Below, piece by piece: positions 6,743-16,041 of a stretch of DNA of 64,000 bases. Made by a program: the position numbers and the translations under genes. Within the stretch, counting starts at the first letter, position 1; each line of letters starts with the position of its first letter. Source of the DNA: an uncultured Bacteroidales bacterium (GTDB taxonomy: Bacteria; Bacteroidota; Bacteroidia; Bacteroidales; Paludibacteraceae); the NCBI GenBank assembly GCA_902778935.1, contig CACYZT010000001.1, positions 1-64,000 of the forward strand, in the 5' to 3' direction. The notes beneath the pieces were generated by a model. It had not been told where the DNA came from. It saw only the letters and a program-made list of their open reading frames with translations, and did not search any database.

Positions 6743-9649
6743 TTACATGACTGCGTCAAAGAGTTCCTGAACGGAATTGAAGATCTTAGCCGGTGACAGT
6801 TTGGTTACCTTGCATCCCATCTTCGCCTCTATTTCCTTGAGGTTGATTTTCTTGGGGTCACCCATCAGAATGATGGTAACAGGTTTGCCCTTGATATTAT
6901 CCTCGTAGAATTTCTCTATGTCGTTGAACGTAAGTGCATCAACAGCAGCTGCATTAACCTTAGCCGGGTCCTCGGTATAACCGAGACGCTGCCAGTACTC
7001 ATAGGTCGAGCCCTTGCCACGCATGGACGGTTTAGCCGTTTGTCCGGCCTGCTTGAGCGCTGCACGGAGAGCCTCGAGGTTCGTCGAGTCTTTCGGCATG
7101 TCATTGAGGATATCCATGTACGCATTGATTGCATCCACCACTTTGTCACTCTGAGTACCTACATAGCCATAGAAATAGCAGTCTTTACCCGGGAGCGCAG
7201 GAGTAGCATCGACACCGTAAGCCGTATAAGCCATGGAGCGTTTCTCACGAATCTCATACATGATAAGACCAGTGAAACCGCCGGACAGATACTGGTTGAA
7301 GGCGTCAGAGACTACATCCGAAGCGATGTCATACGGACGACCATTGATATAGAAATAGAGGTCTGCCTGCTGTACGTTGCTATTCGGCAAGAAGAGTACG
7401 GTCGGTTTGTCATACGACTGACGATCCTGGATGAATGGCGACTTGGAGGGCTGCATACCTTCTGTCAACGGCAGTTCAGCAATCAGTTTCTCCTTCGGAA
7501 GCGTACCGCAGTAGAAGACGTCAAGCGCGTAGGTACGAGCGGACGCAATCAGGCGCTGAACCTGTACTCCATCCATATTCCAGATATCGATGAACTTCAC
7601 CTCATCGAGGTAAGCGGATTTCTTACCATAGAGGGCGTACTGCAGGAGAGCCGATTTCTGTACAGCTGTACGTTTCTGACGGCTGAGACGCGAGAAGAAC
7701 TCCGAACCCTTAACGTTATCCAACTGCTTCTGCTCGAGGTACGGCATCAACAGCTGACGGTTCACGAGATTCATAATCTTATCGATATTCTCATCCTCGC
7801 CGGAGATAGAAACGGTGAAGTACGAATCGCTGCAACCATAGGAGACAGAGCCACCGAGTTCAGCCAGTTTAACCTTGAAGTCCTCACCCTTGGTCTCCGG
7901 CATAACACCTGCATCATTGATGAGCACTGTTGCATAAGGCAGCAACGGCATCTCGTGTGCGCCGACACCATAACGGAGCGTAAGCGTGAAGACATCATTC
8001 TTCGTATTCGGCGTATAGTGCAGCGTAACATTGCTTGCGATAGGACTAACCTGCACATCGCTGAAATCGTTGAAAGTCTGCTTGATAGCCTCTTTCGGGA
8101 GCTGCTTGAATGCTTTCGCATACTCGGTCTCTTCACGCGAAGGCTCAACCGGTTTGATATTCGGTTTGGGCAGCGTCTTCGGCTTCGGAGTCTTGGTGTC
8201 CTCATCGAACGAGATAGTCATGTACGGAGCATCGAAATATTTCTTAGCCACGCGTACGATCTCTTCCTTCGTCAGATTCTGGATACGCTCGTTCTCCGTG
8301 AAGATATCATCGGTCGGTTTGTTGTAAACAAACGAGTAGAGAAGGCTCTGAATCTTTGCCTCCGGATTCTCTTCCTGCACCTTATAGGACTGCGCGTAGA
8401 GGCGCTTCACGTTCTTAATGAGCTCATCGTCGATTTGGCCATTTTTGATTTTGTCCAATTCCTTCATAACGATAGCTTTGGTAGCCTTGTCGGACTCGAA
8501 CATCTGCTGGTTAGCATCATAGTACGGGATAGCCTGAATCACGATACGTCCGGTGTTACGGCGCGCATCGCTATAAGCATACGAAGCCGACACATCACCT
8601 TTGGTATTGATCTTATCGAGCAAACCAATCTGACCATTGTAGAGCAATGCGCAAACGAAATCCAGCGCTTCCTCGTCCGGGTCGCCTTCCTTCACACCTT
8701 GATAGATCCAAGCCACCTGCGGGTTATAACCGAGGTTATAGTGCTTGGTGGGGTTGCCGGCGAACGAAACCTCCGGATACGAAGGACGAGCGGGCAACTC
8801 TTTAGGTTGCAGACGGCCGAAAGTCTGAGCAATCATCGGTTTGGTCTTCTCGGTATCGAAGTCACCGACGATGATAAGCGCCATGTTGTTCGGCACATAC
8901 CAGGTGTTGTAGAACTCAATCAGTTTGGACAAACGCGGGTTCTTGAGGTGCTCGGGCAGACCAATCACGTCACGCTCGTACGGAGAACCTTTGTAGATAT
9001 CCTCCTGGAGCTGCTTCTGAACCTGCGACGAAGGCTCATTGGCATACATGTTATACTCCTCGAACACATTCTCCAACTCCGCCTGGAAGGTACGGAAAAC
9101 CGGGTCAATCAGACGATCGGAGAAAATGGTCAACCAGCGGTACATCTCAGCAGCAGGGAATGAGTTGTGATACGCTGTGAGGTCATAGGACGTGAAGGCG
9201 TTCACACCCTCGGCACCGATGAGGTCCAGCAGAACGAAGAAATCTTCGAGCGAAGAGATCTTTGCCTGACGCATAGAAGCCTCGTTGATTTGGGTAGCCA
9301 ACTGCTCACGAACCTTCGGGTCCGTGGACTCGCTGTATTGGTCGTAGAGGGCTATGATAGAATCATAGATGGGTTTCTCTGCTTCCCAATCGAGCGCACC
9401 GATTTTCTGTGTACCCTTGAACAACATGTGCTCGAGGTAGTGCGCCAAACCGGTGTATTCAGCAGGTTCATCGACCGCACCTGCACGAACGGCTATGTAG
9501 CCGGTTACGTCAGGCGCATCGTGGTCTTCCCACAACAACACCGTCAGACCATTGTCTAACTTGTACTCAGTTAGTCCCTCACGGGTTAGAGCTGAGCTCA
9601 TGGCGATGCTGCCTATCAGCAGCAGAGCGCTAAGTAAAATCTTTTTCAT
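6743..9649 (-). CDS. M16-family zinc protease (pitrilysin/insulinase type), exported
   Basis: 968 aa with a clear signal peptide (MKKILLSALLLIGSIAMSSA), so periplasmic or outer-membrane associated. The inverted zinc motif HYLEH lies at residues 70-74, with the downstream acidic ligand in ENVFEEYN near 170. A second, inactive M16 half follows, giving the four-domain clamshell typical of ~950-aa Bacteroidota PqqL-like proteases. The substrate is unknown; the family degrades short unfolded peptides. It follows tdh after a 69-nt gap filled by 8-bp repeats, and its stop is one base from the era start, so it is probably in the amino-acid catabolic operon. Confidence 0.93.
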   Translation of the reverse strand: MKKILLSALLLIGSIAMSSALTREGLTEYKLDNGLTVLLWEDHDAPDVTGYIAVRAGAVDEPAEYTGLAHYLEHMLFKGTQKIGALDWEAEKPIYDSIIALYDQYSESTDPKVREQLATQINEASMRQAKISSLEDFFVLLDLIGAEGVNAFTSYDLTAYHNSFPAAEMYRWLTIFSDRLIDPVFRTFQAELENVFEEYNMYANEPSSQVQKQLQEDIYKGSPYERDVIGLPEHLKNPRLSKLIEFYNTWYVPNNMALIIVGDFDTEKTKPMIAQTFGRLQPKELPARPSYPEVSFAGNPTKHYNLGYNPQVAWIYQGVKEGDPDEEALDFVCALLYNGQIGLLDKINTKGDVSASYAYSDARRNTGRIVIQAIPYYDANQQMFESDKATKAIVMKELDKIKNGQIDDELIKNVKRLYAQSYKVQEENPEAKIQSLLYSFVYNKPTDDIFTENERIQNLTKEEIVRVAKKYFDAPYMTISFDEDTKTPKPKTLPKPNIKPVEPSREETEYAKAFKQLPKEAIKQTFNDFSDVQVSPIASNVTLHYTPNTKNDVFTLTLRYGVGAHEMPLLPYATVLINDAGVMPETKGEDFKVKLAELGGSVSYGCSDSYFTVSISGEDENIDKIMNLVNRQLLMPYLEQKQLDNVKGSEFFSRLSRQKRTAVQKSALLQYALYGKKSAYLDEVKFIDIWNMDGVQVQRLIASARTYALDVFYCGTLPKEKLIAELPLTEGMQPSKSPFIQDRQSYDKPTVLFLPNSNVQQADLYFYINGRPYDIASDVVSDAFNQYLSGGFTGLIMYEIREKRSMAYTAYGVDATPALPGKDCYFYGYVGTQSDKVVDAINAYMDILNDMPKDSTNLEALRAALKQAGQTAKPSMRGKGSTYEYWQRLGYTEDPAKVNAAAVDALTFNDIEKFYEDNIKGKPVTIILMGDPKKINLKEIEAKMGCKVTKLSPAKIFNSVQELFDAVM

Positions 9650-9678
9650 ACAATAAATATTATATTGGTTTGTATTTT

Positions 9679-9718
9679 CGATAAATCGAGATATCGGTAT
9701 TCCGATAAAACGAAGTTG
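9679..9718. repeat. 8-bp tandem array (CGATAAAT-like, five units)
   Basis: CGATAAAT, CGAGATAT, CGGTATTC, CGATAAAA, CGAAGTTG in register, abutting the tdh stop codon. The unit is related to that of the array before kbl (11944-11983). Confidence 0.75.
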
Positions 9719-10744
9719 TTACCATTCCAAAAGCACTTTTCCGCACTGGCCGCTTACCATGACGTCGAATCCCTGCTGGAAATCATCGAACTTGAATCGA
9801 TGCGTGATAACCGGGCTGAGATCGAGTCCACCGAGCAACATCTGCTCCATCTGGTACCATGTCTCCCACATACGGCGTCCGGTTATACCCTTGATTGTCA
9901 GCGCGTTGAAGATAACATCGGACCAGTTAACCTGTGTGTTGGACGGCAGGATACCGAGTTGGGCGATGTTCGCTCCTTTGTACATGTGCTCAATCATATC
10001 GTTGAAAGCAGAAGGTGCGCCGGACATCTCCAGACCTACGTCAAAACCGCGTATTCCGAGCTGCTCCATCGCTCCCTGTATGGTTTCGCCTTTGGAGCCA
10101 TCGACCGTGAGCGTGGCTCCCATTCGTTTGGCGATATCGAGTCTGAGCGGGTTGATATCCGTTACAACGATATTCTTTGCTCCGGCGAAGCGGCATATAC
10201 CTGCAGCCATTGTACCAATCAGTCCTGCACCCGTAATCAGCACATCTTCACCGAGTAAGGGGAAAGCGAGAGCTGTATGAGTGGCGTTTCCGAAGGGGTC
10301 CATGATGGCTGCGAAATCATCGGGTATCTCGTCGCGCAGTTTGACTACATTCGACTCCGGTATCGTCACATACTCGGCGAAACAGCCGTCTTTGCCCATG
10401 ATACCTACCGAGATAGTGTTCTCGCAGACATGTCCCATTCCGCGACGGCAGTTACGGCAATGTCCGCAGGTGATGTGTCCTTCCGCCGTCACACGGTCGC
10501 CGACCTTGACATTACGGACACCGGCACCTACCCACGCTACCTCTCCGACGAACTCATGTCCCATCGTGTAAGGCGGTTTGCAATGTGCCTGCGACCACTC
10601 ATCCCATTTGTACATGTGCAAGTCGGTGCCGCAGATAGCTGCCTTCTTGACGCGAATGAGCACATCGTTGACGTTCACTTCCGGCATCGGGACCTCTTCC
10701 ATCCACAGTCCGGGCTTCGCATATTTCTTAACTAATGCTTTCAT
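9719..10744 (-). CDS. tdh: L-threonine 3-dehydrogenase
   Basis: Zinc- and NAD-dependent oxidation of L-threonine to 2-amino-3-ketobutyrate. 341 aa, the family's usual length. Catalytic zinc ligands are visible in CGTDLHMYKWDEW (Cys near residue 38) and GHEFVGEV; the structural zinc lobe is CGHCRNCRRGMGHVC; the NAD-binding GAGLIGTMAAG follows. Its ATG is one base after the kbl stop (TAAGATG), so the two enzymes are co-translated. They convert threonine to glycine and acetyl-CoA together. Confidence 0.97.
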   Translation of the reverse strand: MKALVKKYAKPGLWMEEVPMPEVNVNDVLIRVKKAAICGTDLHMYKWDEWSQAHCKPPYTMGHEFVGEVAWVGAGVRNVKVGDRVTAEGHITCGHCRNCRRGMGHVCENTISVGIMGKDGCFAEYVTIPESNVVKLRDEIPDDFAAIMDPFGNATHTALAFPLLGEDVLITGAGLIGTMAAGICRFAGAKNIVVTDINPLRLDIAKRMGATLTVDGSKGETIQGAMEQLGIRGFDVGLEMSGAPSAFNDMIEHMYKGANIAQLGILPSNTQVNWSDVIFNALTIKGITGRRMWETWYQMEQMLLGGLDLSPVITHRFKFDDFQQGFDVMVSGQCGKVLLEW

Positions 10745-10745
10745 C

Positions 10746-11936
10746 TTATTTTAACACAGCAAGTTTCGTGCCAATCTTAATAAAGGCTGCAATTCCTTTG
10801 TCTAATTGTTCGCGTGTGTGCGCCGCAGAAACCTGTACACGGATACGCGCCTGCCCTTTCGGAACAACGGGATAATAGAACCCCGTGACGTATATACCCT
10901 CTTCCTGCAAGGCAGCTGCGAACTCCTGGCTCAGACGTGCGTCATACAGCATAACCGCACAGATAGCAGATTGCGTCGGTTTGATATCAAAGCCTGCGGC
11001 TTTCATCTTCTCCACGAAATACGCGGTGTTCTCGTGCAAACGGTCTTGCAGTTCATTCGAACGCGTCAGGATTTCAAAGGTCTTGATACCTGCAGCTGCA
11101 ATCATCGGCGGGATGGAGTTCGAGAAGAGATACGGGCGACTACGCTGACGCAACAAGTCAATAATCTCTTTCTTACCCGTTGTGAAACCGCCTACCGAGC
11201 CACCGAAAGCTTTTCCGAGCGTACCGGTAATGATTTCCACTTTGCCGCGAAGGTTGTACAACTCCGTCACGCCGTGGCCTGTCTTGCCTACTACGCCGGC
11301 AGAGTGCGACTCATCAACCATGACGAGCGCGTTGTATTTCTTCGCCAACTCGTAAATCTTATCCAGCGGACACACATTGCCGTCCATGGAGAAGACGCCG
11401 TCAGTAGCGATGATTCGGAACCGCTGTGCTTGCGCTTCTTTGAGTTTCTCCTCCAGGTCCGCCATGTCGCCATTCGCATAGCGGTAACGCACCGCCTTGC
11501 ACAGACGCACGCCGTCGATGATAGAAGCGTGGTTGAGCGCATCGGAGATGATAGCATCTTCTTCCGTCAACAGCGGTTCGAACAAACCGCCATTCGCGTC
11601 AAAACAAGCGGCATAGAGAATCGTGTCCTCGGTACCGAAGAAATCGGAGATGACGCGCTCCAGCTCTTTGTGCGTATCCTGCGTGCCGCAGATGAAACGC
11701 ACGGACGCCATACCGTAACCACGCGCATCCATACGGGCTTTCGCAGCCTCGATAAGCTCTTTGTTATCCGCCAGACCGAGGTAGTTGTTCGCGCAGAAAT
11801 TGATGACATCCTTGCCTCCCTCTACCTGAATGGCAGAAGACTGCGGTGTGATGATGACGCGCTCGTTCTTATAGAGCCCTGCATCCTTGATTTCCTGCAA
11901 GGTCGATTGCAGATGTTTTTGAAAATCAGCGTACAT
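10746..11936 (-). CDS. kbl: Glycine C-acetyltransferase (2-amino-3-ketobutyrate CoA ligase)
   Basis: PLP enzyme that splits 2-amino-3-ketobutyrate with CoA into glycine and acetyl-CoA. 396 aa, full length, alpha-oxoamine synthase family. Recognisable landmarks: NNYLGLAD near residue 48, the DESHSAGVVG segment near 210, and the PLP lysine in GTLGKAFGGSVGG near 240. It lies directly upstream of tdh in the classic kbl-tdh order, and 48 nt after gdhA; that gap is nearly all 8-bp repeat. Confidence 0.97.
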   Translation of the reverse strand: MYADFQKHLQSTLQEIKDAGLYKNERVIITPQSSAIQVEGGKDVINFCANNYLGLADNKELIEAAKARMDARGYGMASVRFICGTQDTHKELERVISDFFGTEDTILYAACFDANGGLFEPLLTEEDAIISDALNHASIIDGVRLCKAVRYRYANGDMADLEEKLKEAQAQRFRIIATDGVFSMDGNVCPLDKIYELAKKYNALVMVDESHSAGVVGKTGHGVTELYNLRGKVEIITGTLGKAFGGSVGGFTTGKKEIIDLLRQRSRPYLFSNSIPPMIAAAGIKTFEILTRSNELQDRLHENTAYFVEKMKAAGFDIKPTQSAICAVMLYDARLSQEFAAALQEEGIYVTGFYYPVVPKGQARIRVQVSAAHTREQLDKGIAAFIKIGTKLAVLK

Positions 11937-11943
11937 AATTTTC

Positions 11944-11983
11944 CGATATTTCGAGAAATCGATATTTCGATGTTTCGAGTTTT
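11944..11983. repeat. 8-bp tandem array (CGATATTT-like, five units)
   Basis: CGATATTT, CGAGAAAT, CGATATTT, CGATGTTT, CGAGTTTT in register. It occupies nearly the whole gap between the gdhA stop (11985) and the kbl start (11936). Confidence 0.8.
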
Positions 11984-11984
11984 T

Positions 11985-13328
11985 TTAGATGATGCCCTGC
12001 TCAAGCATCGCGGTAGCTACTTTCATAAAGCCGGCGATGTTGGCACCTTTGACGTAGTCAATATGTCCGTCTGGTTGGCGTCCGAACTTCACACATTGCC
12101 CGTGGATGGACTCCATGATATGGTGCAAACGGTCGTCCACTTCTTCGGCTTTCCAACTCAGGTGCTCGGCGTTCTGCGTCATCTCAAGACCCGAAGTAGC
12201 CACACCACCGGCGTTAACCGCCTTACCCGGCGCAAAGAGCACACCGTTGTTCTGGAAGAAATGAATAGCGCCCGGCTGGCAGCCCATGTTCGAAACCTCA
12301 CAGCAGCACCAGCAACCGTTAGCCTTCAGTTCTTTTGCATCGTCTTCGCTCAGCTCATTCTGGAAGGCGCATGGCAGGGCGATGTCGCAAGGCACAGACC
12401 ACGCTTTCTTGCCCGCCGTAAAGACGCACTCTTTCGGGAACTTATCGCTCATATCCTGCACTTTATTGCGGTTCGAAGCACGCATAACGAGCATATATTC
12501 AATCATTTGAGGAGTGATACCATCCTTGATAGCCACTACACCGTCCGGACCGGAGATAGCCACTACTTTAGCGCCCAGTTCGACAGCTTTCTTGGCTGCG
12601 CCCCATGCTACGTTTCCGAAGCCGGAGATAGCGACCGTCTTACCTTTGATATCTTTGCCTGCCTCGTGTAGGAGATGTTGCGTGAAATAGAGTGCTCCAT
12701 AACCGGTTGCCTCCGGACGGAGAATCGAACCGCCCCATGTCATTCCTTTGCCGGTTAACACGCCCGTATGATACTCACGCGCGAGCTTCTGGTACATGCC
12801 GTTGAGGAAACCTATCTCGCGTCCGCCGACACCTACGTCTCCGGCTGGAATATCCTGGTCGGGACCGATGCAACGCCAGAGCTCCAGCATGAACGCCTGG
12901 CAGAAACGCATAATCTCTGCATCAGACTTACCCACCGGGTCGAAATCTGAACCACCTTTCGCACCGCCCATCGGCAATGTGGTTAACGCATTTTTGAATG
13001 TCTGCTCGAAGCCCAGGAACTTCAGCATCGACGGCGTTACGGCTCTATGGAAACGCAAACCGCCTTTGTACGGGCCGATGGCGCTGTTGAACTGAACGCG
13101 GTAACCGAGGTTCGTCTGTACCTCGCCTTGGTCATCTATCCATGTGACGCGGAAAGTGAAGATACGGTCTGGTTCTACCATCCGCTCTACGATTTTCGCC
13201 TCTTCAAATTCGGGGTGCTGGTTATACACCTCTTCAATCGACTCCAAAACCTCTTGTACCGCCTGTAGGTACTCTGCTTCCCCCGGGTGCTTCGCAGCAA
13301 GCTGCGACATAATAGTTTGTACTTTCAT
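11985..13328 (-). CDS. gdhA: Glutamate dehydrogenase (NADP-type)
   Basis: Interconverts glutamate and 2-oxoglutarate plus ammonia in the cytoplasm. 447 aa, the length of hexameric bacterial GDH-I. The substrate site GPYKGGLRFH (near residue 90) and catalytic GGAKGGSDFDP (near 122) are present, with the Rossmann segment VAISGFGNVAWGAA near 235. The fingerprint is the NADP-dependent biosynthetic type, although the catabolic genes downstream suggest it may also feed nitrogen from threonine breakdown. It is first in the operon with its own promoter. Confidence 0.97.
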   Translation of the reverse strand: MKVQTIMSQLAAKHPGEAEYLQAVQEVLESIEEVYNQHPEFEEAKIVERMVEPDRIFTFRVTWIDDQGEVQTNLGYRVQFNSAIGPYKGGLRFHRAVTPSMLKFLGFEQTFKNALTTLPMGGAKGGSDFDPVGKSDAEIMRFCQAFMLELWRCIGPDQDIPAGDVGVGGREIGFLNGMYQKLAREYHTGVLTGKGMTWGGSILRPEATGYGALYFTQHLLHEAGKDIKGKTVAISGFGNVAWGAAKKAVELGAKVVAISGPDGVVAIKDGITPQMIEYMLVMRASNRNKVQDMSDKFPKECVFTAGKKAWSVPCDIALPCAFQNELSEDDAKELKANGCWCCCEVSNMGCQPGAIHFFQNNGVLFAPGKAVNAGGVATSGLEMTQNAEHLSWKAEEVDDRLHHIMESIHGQCVKFGRQPDGHIDYVKGANIAGFMKVATAMLEQGII

Positions 13329-13387
13329 TATATTGTTTGTTTAAGGATATATACTACCTGTTTATTAGTATCTAATAAAATCGGGCA

Positions 13388-13418
13388 CAAAGTTACTACA
13401 TTTTTTTCATATACGCAA
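13388..13418 (-). promoter_or_regulatory. gdhA operon promoter
   Basis: TTGC at 13418-13415 and TAACTTTG at 13395-13388, canonical spacing. The leader is about 55 nt. Confidence 0.85.
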
Positions 13419-13430
13419 GCATTTCAACAA

Positions 13431-13457
13431 AAAAAGCGGCTAAGCCGCTCTTTTTTT
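13431..13457 (-). terminator. Terminator after the outer-membrane barrel gene
   Basis: AGCGGC and GCCGCT around a 3-nt loop with T-runs on both strands. It overlaps the stop of the barrel gene at 13456 and may serve both directions. Confidence 0.85.
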
Positions 13458-15954
13458 AGTTGCCACCACCGACGCCACCACCGCCGCCGAGGCGGGAGGA
13501 TTCGTCGAGATCGCCCACTTTACGGTTCTTATGCTGCTGGTATTGGCCGAACATCCATGTAACGGACAGCATCACACGCTGCTGGCGGATGGTGTTTTTG
13601 TACCAACTTTTGTTACCCTGCTGCTGGCCCATATCGTCGGTACGGAAACTGAGCGAACGGAACAGGTCCTGCACGTTGAGGTTGAAAATCAAGCCTTTTT
13701 TCATGTACATCTTACGGACTCCGAACGAAGCGAAATAGGTACTTCCGGACTTGTTATAACCGGTGAGCATCGGCGAGGACCAGTTGGCATCAAAGGTCAT
13801 GGTCCAATCTTTGGGTAAGTAAGCAGAGAGCGTGCCGCCGACATAGCCGTAATGGCTTTTCATCAGATATTGGGGTGTGCCATCCGCATTCTTTTCATAA
13901 GACTTGTTGATGAAATGCAACCAGCCGGCATTGACCGTGAGAGCGAGCCATGCGCCTTGCATCGATTTGGAGCCATCCTCCATCGTTGCATATTTCGGCA
14001 CAAGGGGAAGTTCGGTCAGAGAGAGGTTCACGCCGTGGGTGGTACAAGTACCGAAATTGGTCCATTGGGAAAAGCCGATACCATTCGGAAGAATCGTCGT
14101 CTTGGACGAGAACATATCCTGCGTGTGAGCGAAATTGAACGTCATATTCAGGTATTGCGTCCATGAGAAATGCAGCTCGACATCGTTGTTAAACTCCGGC
14201 GTGAGGTTGGTATTTCCCTTCTGGATAGAATAGGCATCGACATAGGACGTGAAGGGATTGAGCATCCAGTAATTCGGTCGTTTAATGCGTCGCGAATAAG
14301 ACGCCGAAACGGATATCGGCTGTTGAATCTTGCCCAGCGGTTTAGAGGTATAACCGACATAGGCCGTTGGGAAGGGGTCGAAATAGGACTTGTTGATGAC
14401 GGAATCCAAGCCATCATCCTTCCAGTCGCCGTGCGAGAAGGTATATTCGCCGCGGAGACCGAGTTTGACAGACCAGTGTTCGCCAAACTGCTTACCGACA
14501 GAGATATAAGCCGCAGCCACATGTTCGTCATAGCGGAAGGCATTATGGTCCGTAGGGCGTGCAGCTCCATTTCGGGTGGAGTCGGTCGTCATGTTGTTGT
14601 CGGTCGAAGAGAGCGCATACTTGACGCCGGCTTCAATCATGCCGGTTTTCCAGAACTTGGTTTGAAAATCCAGTTTCGCGGAGTAGATATTGACGATTTG
14701 CTTGCTACGGATGTCTATTCCAAGCGATTTGATGCCACCGAAAGGCTTGTCGTAGTTCGTTTCTTGGAAATTGGTGGAACCGTTATTATAACGGTTGTAG
14801 TCGATATTTACCGTCAGCTCGCGCTCCAGCGCTTCGGAGAAAGTGTGGGTGTAGTTGAGGTTCGCCGTGTGTTGCGGAGCAGACAGTTTGTTCTGAGAAT
14901 TGGTCGTGCTATTCGTGGTGTCCGTGCCTTGAATCATATAGGCGGTGTTGAGTCCGGGCACGATATGCTGGTCCACATTCATATACGGCACCTGGAGGAT
15001 AAAACCGAACGTGTTGAGCGAGTCAATATACCAATCGTTGCCGAGTTTGAGCATGTAGTACTGGAAGGTAACATCGTAGTCGGAATAGGAATAGTTCTTC
15101 AACGCGGGCGTCTCGCGGTAGGACTCAAAATCGATATCGTTCTGCGCAAAGACCTGCGTTAACTGGCCGAACGTGTATGTTTTCTCGCCGCGGTAATTAA
15201 GCATGAGAGAGACCATATCTTGATTCAGCCAGCGCTTGACATCGCCGAAATACATGCCGCCATAACCGGCAGAAAGCATACCATTGAGACCTTTCATCAT
15301 ATTGCGCTTGGTCTTGATATTGATAATACCACCCTGCCCCGATGCATCGTATTTGGCCGAAGGATTGGAGATGATTTCTATCTTCTCTATCGTGTTGCCG
15401 TCGGTTCCGTCCAGCATGGCTTTGAGTTGCTGTCCGGAGAGGTAAGAAGGCTTGCCGTCCACCCAAATCTCAACCGATTTACCGTTTACGGTAATGTTGC
15501 CGTCTTTGTCGATGCGCACACCCGGCGCACGGCGGAGGATATCATTTCCGTTCGAACCCGCAGAAAGGGGTGAAGCGGAGACATTCACCACCAACTTATC
15601 CATTTGCCGCTCGATAAGCGGTTTCTTGGCTTTTACCTCGACTTCTTTGAGTTTTTCGGTCTCTTCGCGAAGCACGAAATCCGGTCCGCCAAACATGGTC
15701 TGATAACCGACATACGAAGCCTGGATGATGAGATTTGATATTTGAGATTTGGAATTTGAGATTTCTATCTCGTATTTGCCGTCGTCATCCGTGATAGCAC
15801 CGGTAAGGAGGGTTGAGTCTTGCGTCAGCACAGAAATCGTGACGAAAGGCATAGCCTCACCACGGGTGTTCATCACACTTCCCTTAATCGTCTCTGCCGA
15901 TACCATCACACATCCCAGCGTCAGCAGAGCCATCATCAGTTGTATTCTTCTCAT
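13456..15954 (-). CDS. Outer-membrane beta-barrel protein with carboxypeptidase-like and plug domains
   Basis: From ATG at 15954 about 832 aa. Signal peptide MRRIQLMMALLTLGCVMVSA, then a CarboxypepD_reg-like domain (KGSVMNTRGEAMPFVTISV), a TonB-receptor-like plug segment (DILRRAPGVRIDKDGNITVNG) and a long barrel. This is the OMP_b-brl_3 type of TonB-receptor relative common in Bacteroidota. The ligand is unknown. The C-terminus is unusual, ending in a glycine-rich RLGGGGGVGGGN rather than an aromatic barrel end. Residues ~64-75 (SNSKSQISN) are encoded by a 7-bp tandem repeat. The frame extends to 16008 but crosses the promoter region. Confidence 0.9.
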   Translation of the reverse strand: MRRIQLMMALLTLGCVMVSAETIKGSVMNTRGEAMPFVTISVLTQDSTLLTGAITDDDGKYEIEISNSKSQISNLIIQASYVGYQTMFGGPDFVLREETEKLKEVEVKAKKPLIERQMDKLVVNVSASPLSAGSNGNDILRRAPGVRIDKDGNITVNGKSVEIWVDGKPSYLSGQQLKAMLDGTDGNTIEKIEIISNPSAKYDASGQGGIINIKTKRNMMKGLNGMLSAGYGGMYFGDVKRWLNQDMVSLMLNYRGEKTYTFGQLTQVFAQNDIDFESYRETPALKNYSYSDYDVTFQYYMLKLGNDWYIDSLNTFGFILQVPYMNVDQHIVPGLNTAYMIQGTDTTNSTTNSQNKLSAPQHTANLNYTHTFSEALERELTVNIDYNRYNNGSTNFQETNYDKPFGGIKSLGIDIRSKQIVNIYSAKLDFQTKFWKTGMIEAGVKYALSSTDNNMTTDSTRNGAARPTDHNAFRYDEHVAAAYISVGKQFGEHWSVKLGLRGEYTFSHGDWKDDGLDSVINKSYFDPFPTAYVGYTSKPLGKIQQPISVSASYSRRIKRPNYWMLNPFTSYVDAYSIQKGNTNLTPEFNNDVELHFSWTQYLNMTFNFAHTQDMFSSKTTILPNGIGFSQWTNFGTCTTHGVNLSLTELPLVPKYATMEDGSKSMQGAWLALTVNAGWLHFINKSYEKNADGTPQYLMKSHYGYVGGTLSAYLPKDWTMTFDANWSSPMLTGYNKSGSTYFASFGVRKMYMKKGLIFNLNVQDLFRSLSFRTDDMGQQQGNKSWYKNTIRQQRVMLSVTWMFGQYQQHKNRKVGDLDESSRLGGGGGVGGGN
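15732..15766. repeat. 7-bp tandem array inside the barrel gene
   Basis: Five in-register 7-mers: GATTTGA, TATTTGA, GATTTGG, AATTTGA, GATTTCT. They encode part of the N-terminal CarboxypepD_reg-like domain. Confidence 0.75.
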
Positions 15955-15985
15955 AATTACTTTGATTGTTTGTTGAAATCGAGTG

Positions 15986-15993
15986 CAAAAGTA
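15986..15993 (-). promoter_or_regulatory. Possible -7 box for the barrel gene
   Basis: TACTTTTG on the minus strand, 32 nt before the ATG at 15954. No TTG is found 20 nt upstream, so this is weaker than the other promoters. Confidence 0.4.
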
Positions 15994-16041
15994 CTGCTTT
16001 TTGCGCATATGGGATATGAAAAAACGGACATTCTGTTGTTT

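Noticed and set aside
7040-9163. Long frame opposite the M16 protease (about 700 codons)
   Set aside because: It is the antisense shadow of a strongly conserved protease gene and lacks any recognisable domain.
10806-12671. Long plus-strand frame opposite kbl and gdhA
   Set aside because: It spans two conserved genes and their gap on the other strand; an effect of codon bias.
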